Shown here piece after piece: positions 62,402-64,000 of a stretch of 64,000 bases of DNA. The position numbers were made by a program, and so were the translations under genes. How positions within the stretch are numbered: position 1 is the stretch's first letter; every line of letters starts with the position of its first letter. The notes under the pieces are model-generated. The model searched no databases and was not told the origin of the DNA. It saw only the letters and a program-made list of their open reading frames with translations. Origin of the DNA: Paraburkholderia azotifigens (GTDB lineage: Bacteria; Pseudomonadota; Gammaproteobacteria; Burkholderiales; Burkholderiaceae); contig NZ_VOQS01000005.1 of NCBI RefSeq assembly GCF_007995085.1, positions 1,736,001-1,800,000 of the forward strand, read 5' to 3'.

Positions 62402-63786
62402 TGGAACACATCGTCTTCCTCACCGGCCGCCTTGCCCAGCCTGCCCTCGAACGCGTGCTGCACGGTCTCGCGCCCGCGCCGTTCAGCTGGGAGATTCGCG
62501 AGATCGGCCTGCAGGTCGCGGCACTCATGACGGCGGATATGATCCGGCGCCGCGTCGCCGCGCCCATTGCCGCCGACCGCCTGATCGTGCCCGGCCGATG
62601 CCGCGGCGATCTCGATGCGCTCTCCGCGCACTACGGCATTCCCGTCCAGCGCGGTCCCGAGGAACTCAAGGATTTGCCCGCATGGTTCGACTGCAGCGAG
62701 CGCGCCGTCGATCTGACGAAGCACGATATCGCGATCTTCGCGGAGATCGTCGATGCGCCGTATCTCAGCGTCGATGCGATTTGCGCGCGGGCGGCGCAAC
62801 TCGCAGCCGACGGCGCCGATGTGATCGACATCGGCTGCCTGCCCGCGACGCCGTTTCCGCATCTCGCCGATACGATCCGCGCGTTGAAGTCGCAAGGGCA
62901 CAAGGTCAGCGTCGATTCGATGGACGTGAAGGAACTGGTGCGCGGCGGCCGCGCGGGCGCGGACTATCTGTTGAGCCTGACGGCCGATACGCTCTGGGTG
63001 CTCAATGAAATCGACTCGACGCCCGTGCTGATTCCGCGCCAGCCCGGCGACGAAGCGTCGTTATACGAGGCCATCGATACGATGCAGCAGCAGGGCCGGC
63101 CTTTTCTCGCCGATCCGATCCTCGATCCGCTGCCCTTCGGCCTGCTGAAATCGCTCACGCGCTATCAGCGCCTGCGCGAGCGCTATGCCGACGCGCCGAT
63201 CCTGATGGGCACGGGCAACGTCACGGAACTCACGGAAGCGGACACGAGCGGCATGCACGCGCTGCTGCTCGGCATCGGCGTCGAACTGGGTATCGCGGGC
63301 ATTCTCACGACGCAGGTGAGCGCTCATGCGCGCTGCGCGATCCGCGAAGCCGATGTCGCGCGCCGCATGATGTACGCGGCCCGCGAATGCCGGACGCTTC
63401 CCAAGGGCCTCACCTCCGGGTTGATGACGATGCACGCGAAGCATCCCTTTCCGGATACGCCCGACGAGATCGCCGCCACGGCGGCGGCCATCCGCGATCC
63501 GAACTTTCGCGTGCAGGTGTCGACGGACGGCATTCACGTGTACAACCGCGACGGCCATCACCTCGCCGCCGATGCGTTCGCGCTCTGGCCGCATCTGCGG
63601 CTGGAGGCGGACGGCGCGCACGCGTTCTACATGGGTGTCGAACTCGCGCGCGCGGAGCTCGCCTGGCGGCTCGGCAAGCGCTACAGCCAGGATCAGCCGC
63701 TGGAATGGGGATGCGCGCTCCCGCGCGAAACGGCCGACCTGCTCGTGCAATGCGCGCCCGGCGCGACTCGCAGAAAGGAAGCCTGA
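62401..63786 (+). CDS. Dihydropteroate synthase-like protein of the H4MPT cluster
   Basis: Protein of 461 residues. An N-terminal region of about 140 residues (HIVFLTGRLAQPALERVLHGLAPAPFSWEIREIGLQVAALMTADMIRRR) precedes a dihydropteroate-synthase-like TIM barrel: ADGADVIDIGCLPATPFPHLADTIRALKSQGHKVSVDSMDVKELVRGG, PFLADPILDPLPFGLLKSL, ILMGTGNVTELTEADTSGMHALLLGIGVELGIAGILTTQ. It is not a standard FolP. It is expected to join the aminobenzene-ribosyl moiety to the pterin in methanopterin assembly. It is coupled to the flavoprotein gene by TGATG and precedes a DUF447 gene by 2 bp. Confidence 0.82.
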   Translation: MEHIVFLTGRLAQPALERVLHGLAPAPFSWEIREIGLQVAALMTADMIRRRVAAPIAADRLIVPGRCRGDLDALSAHYGIPVQRGPEELKDLPAWFDCSERAVDLTKHDIAIFAEIVDAPYLSVDAICARAAQLAADGADVIDIGCLPATPFPHLADTIRALKSQGHKVSVDSMDVKELVRGGRAGADYLLSLTADTLWVLNEIDSTPVLIPRQPGDEASLYEAIDTMQQQGRPFLADPILDPLPFGLLKSLTRYQRLRERYADAPILMGTGNVTELTEADTSGMHALLLGIGVELGIAGILTTQVSAHARCAIREADVARRMMYAARECRTLPKGLTSGLMTMHAKHPFPDTPDEIAATAAAIRDPNFRVQVSTDGIHVYNRDGHHLAADAFALWPHLRLEADGAHAFYMGVELARAELAWRLGKRYSQDQPLEWGCALPRETADLLVQCAPGATRRKEA

Positions 63787-63788
63787 CC

Positions 63789-64000
63789 ATGATCGTCGAA
63801 ACCGTCGTCACGACCGTTACGCCCGCGGGCAAGCCGCACATCGCGCCGATGGGCGTGCGCGAGGCGGACGGCGCCTTTCTGCTGATGCCGTTCCTGCCGT
63901 CGTCGACTTACGACAACGTGATCTCGACCGGCTGCGCCGTCGTCAATTTCACGACCGACGCGCGCGTGTTCGCCGGTTGTGTCACGGGCCGGCGCGAATG
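63789..64000 (+). CDS. DUF447-family protein, truncated by the window end
   Basis: The start MIVETVVTTVTPAGKPHIAPMGVREADGAFLLMPFLPSSTYDNVISTGCAVVNFTTDARVFAGCVTGRRE is a split-barrel flavin-reductase-like fold typical of DUF447. A DUF447 gene is a regular member of bacterial H4MPT clusters. Only 70 codons are visible. It starts 2 bp after the dihydropteroate-synthase-like stop, so it is in that operon. Function unknown. Confidence 0.75.
   Translation, partial: MIVETVVTTVTPAGKPHIAPMGVREADGAFLLMPFLPSSTYDNVISTGCAVVNFTTDARVFAGCVTGRRE

Overview
The window looks like part of a Paraburkholderia/Burkholderia-type betaproteobacterial replicon. This rests on the high GC content, the Burkholderia-style trimeric porins, the cbbR/cbbF/cbbP/cbbZ block and a tetrahydromethanopterin (H4MPT) C1 cluster. 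No rRNA, tRNA, CRISPR array, insertion sequence or origin was recognised. Most of the DNA codes for metabolic genes with accessory character: organosulfur scavenging, arsenic resistance, solute uptake and methylotrophy.

Layout. (1) 1-6766: sulfur scavenging. Three flavin-dependent luciferase-like monooxygenases, a DUF3088 protein, a DszC/SfnB-like flavin monooxygenase and a divergent MetQ/NlpA-type binding protein. (2) 7048-11749: metals. A short CDF transporter, a Met-rich periplasmic protein behind a near-ideal FNR/ANR class II promoter, and an arsR-arsI-arsC-acr3-arsH operon. (3) 11890-16281: a class II aldolase remnant, a DeoR regulator with an MFS transporter, a glycine-rich repeat protein with an apparent one-base slip, and a LysR remnant. 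(4) 16322-20892: porin, DctA, an amidohydrolase of the pyrone-dicarboxylate lactonase type and a divergent LysR. (5) 21423-24800: small membrane proteins around an APC permease, including a 46-residue protein.

(6) 25111-47789 is the core methylated-amine locus. It holds a GcvT-like protein plus APC permease module with a ferritin-like protein, a divergent pair (PAS/degenerate-GGDEF protein and NarX-like kinase), a porin, and a dimethylamine monooxygenase set interleaved with a second APC permease. Divergent from that set lies an operon of a second GcvT-like protein, trimethylamine dehydrogenase, a membrane Fe-S oxidoreductase, an LRV-repeat protein, and EtfB and EtfA. (7) 48008-50915: a NarL-type response regulator and a sigma-54 activator. 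(8) 50932-54875: cbbZ, cbbP and a divergent cbbF on the minus strand, with cbbR divergent. RuBisCO is not in the window. (9) 55068-64000: H4MPT enzymes and cofactor biosynthesis (mptG, mtdB, an ATP-grasp gene, mch, orf5, orf7, FolB-like, AfpA/DmrX-like flavoprotein, dihydropteroate-synthase-like, DUF447).

Working model (inference): trimethylamine is oxidised by TMADH with electrons passing to EtfAB and then to the membrane Fe-S protein and quinone. Dimethylamine is demethylated by the haem-dependent monooxygenase. Formaldehyde is oxidised through H4MPT (MtdB, Mch), and carbon can be re-assimilated through the Calvin cycle. Three near-palindromic TACCCAC/GGAGGTA-type boxes lie upstream of an APC permease, between the DMA and TMA operons, and upstream of the sigma-54 regulator. 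They resemble NarL-type 7-2-7 sites and are the best candidate for a shared regulatory signal. The monomethylamine step, fae, fhc and RuBisCO must lie elsewhere or be absent.
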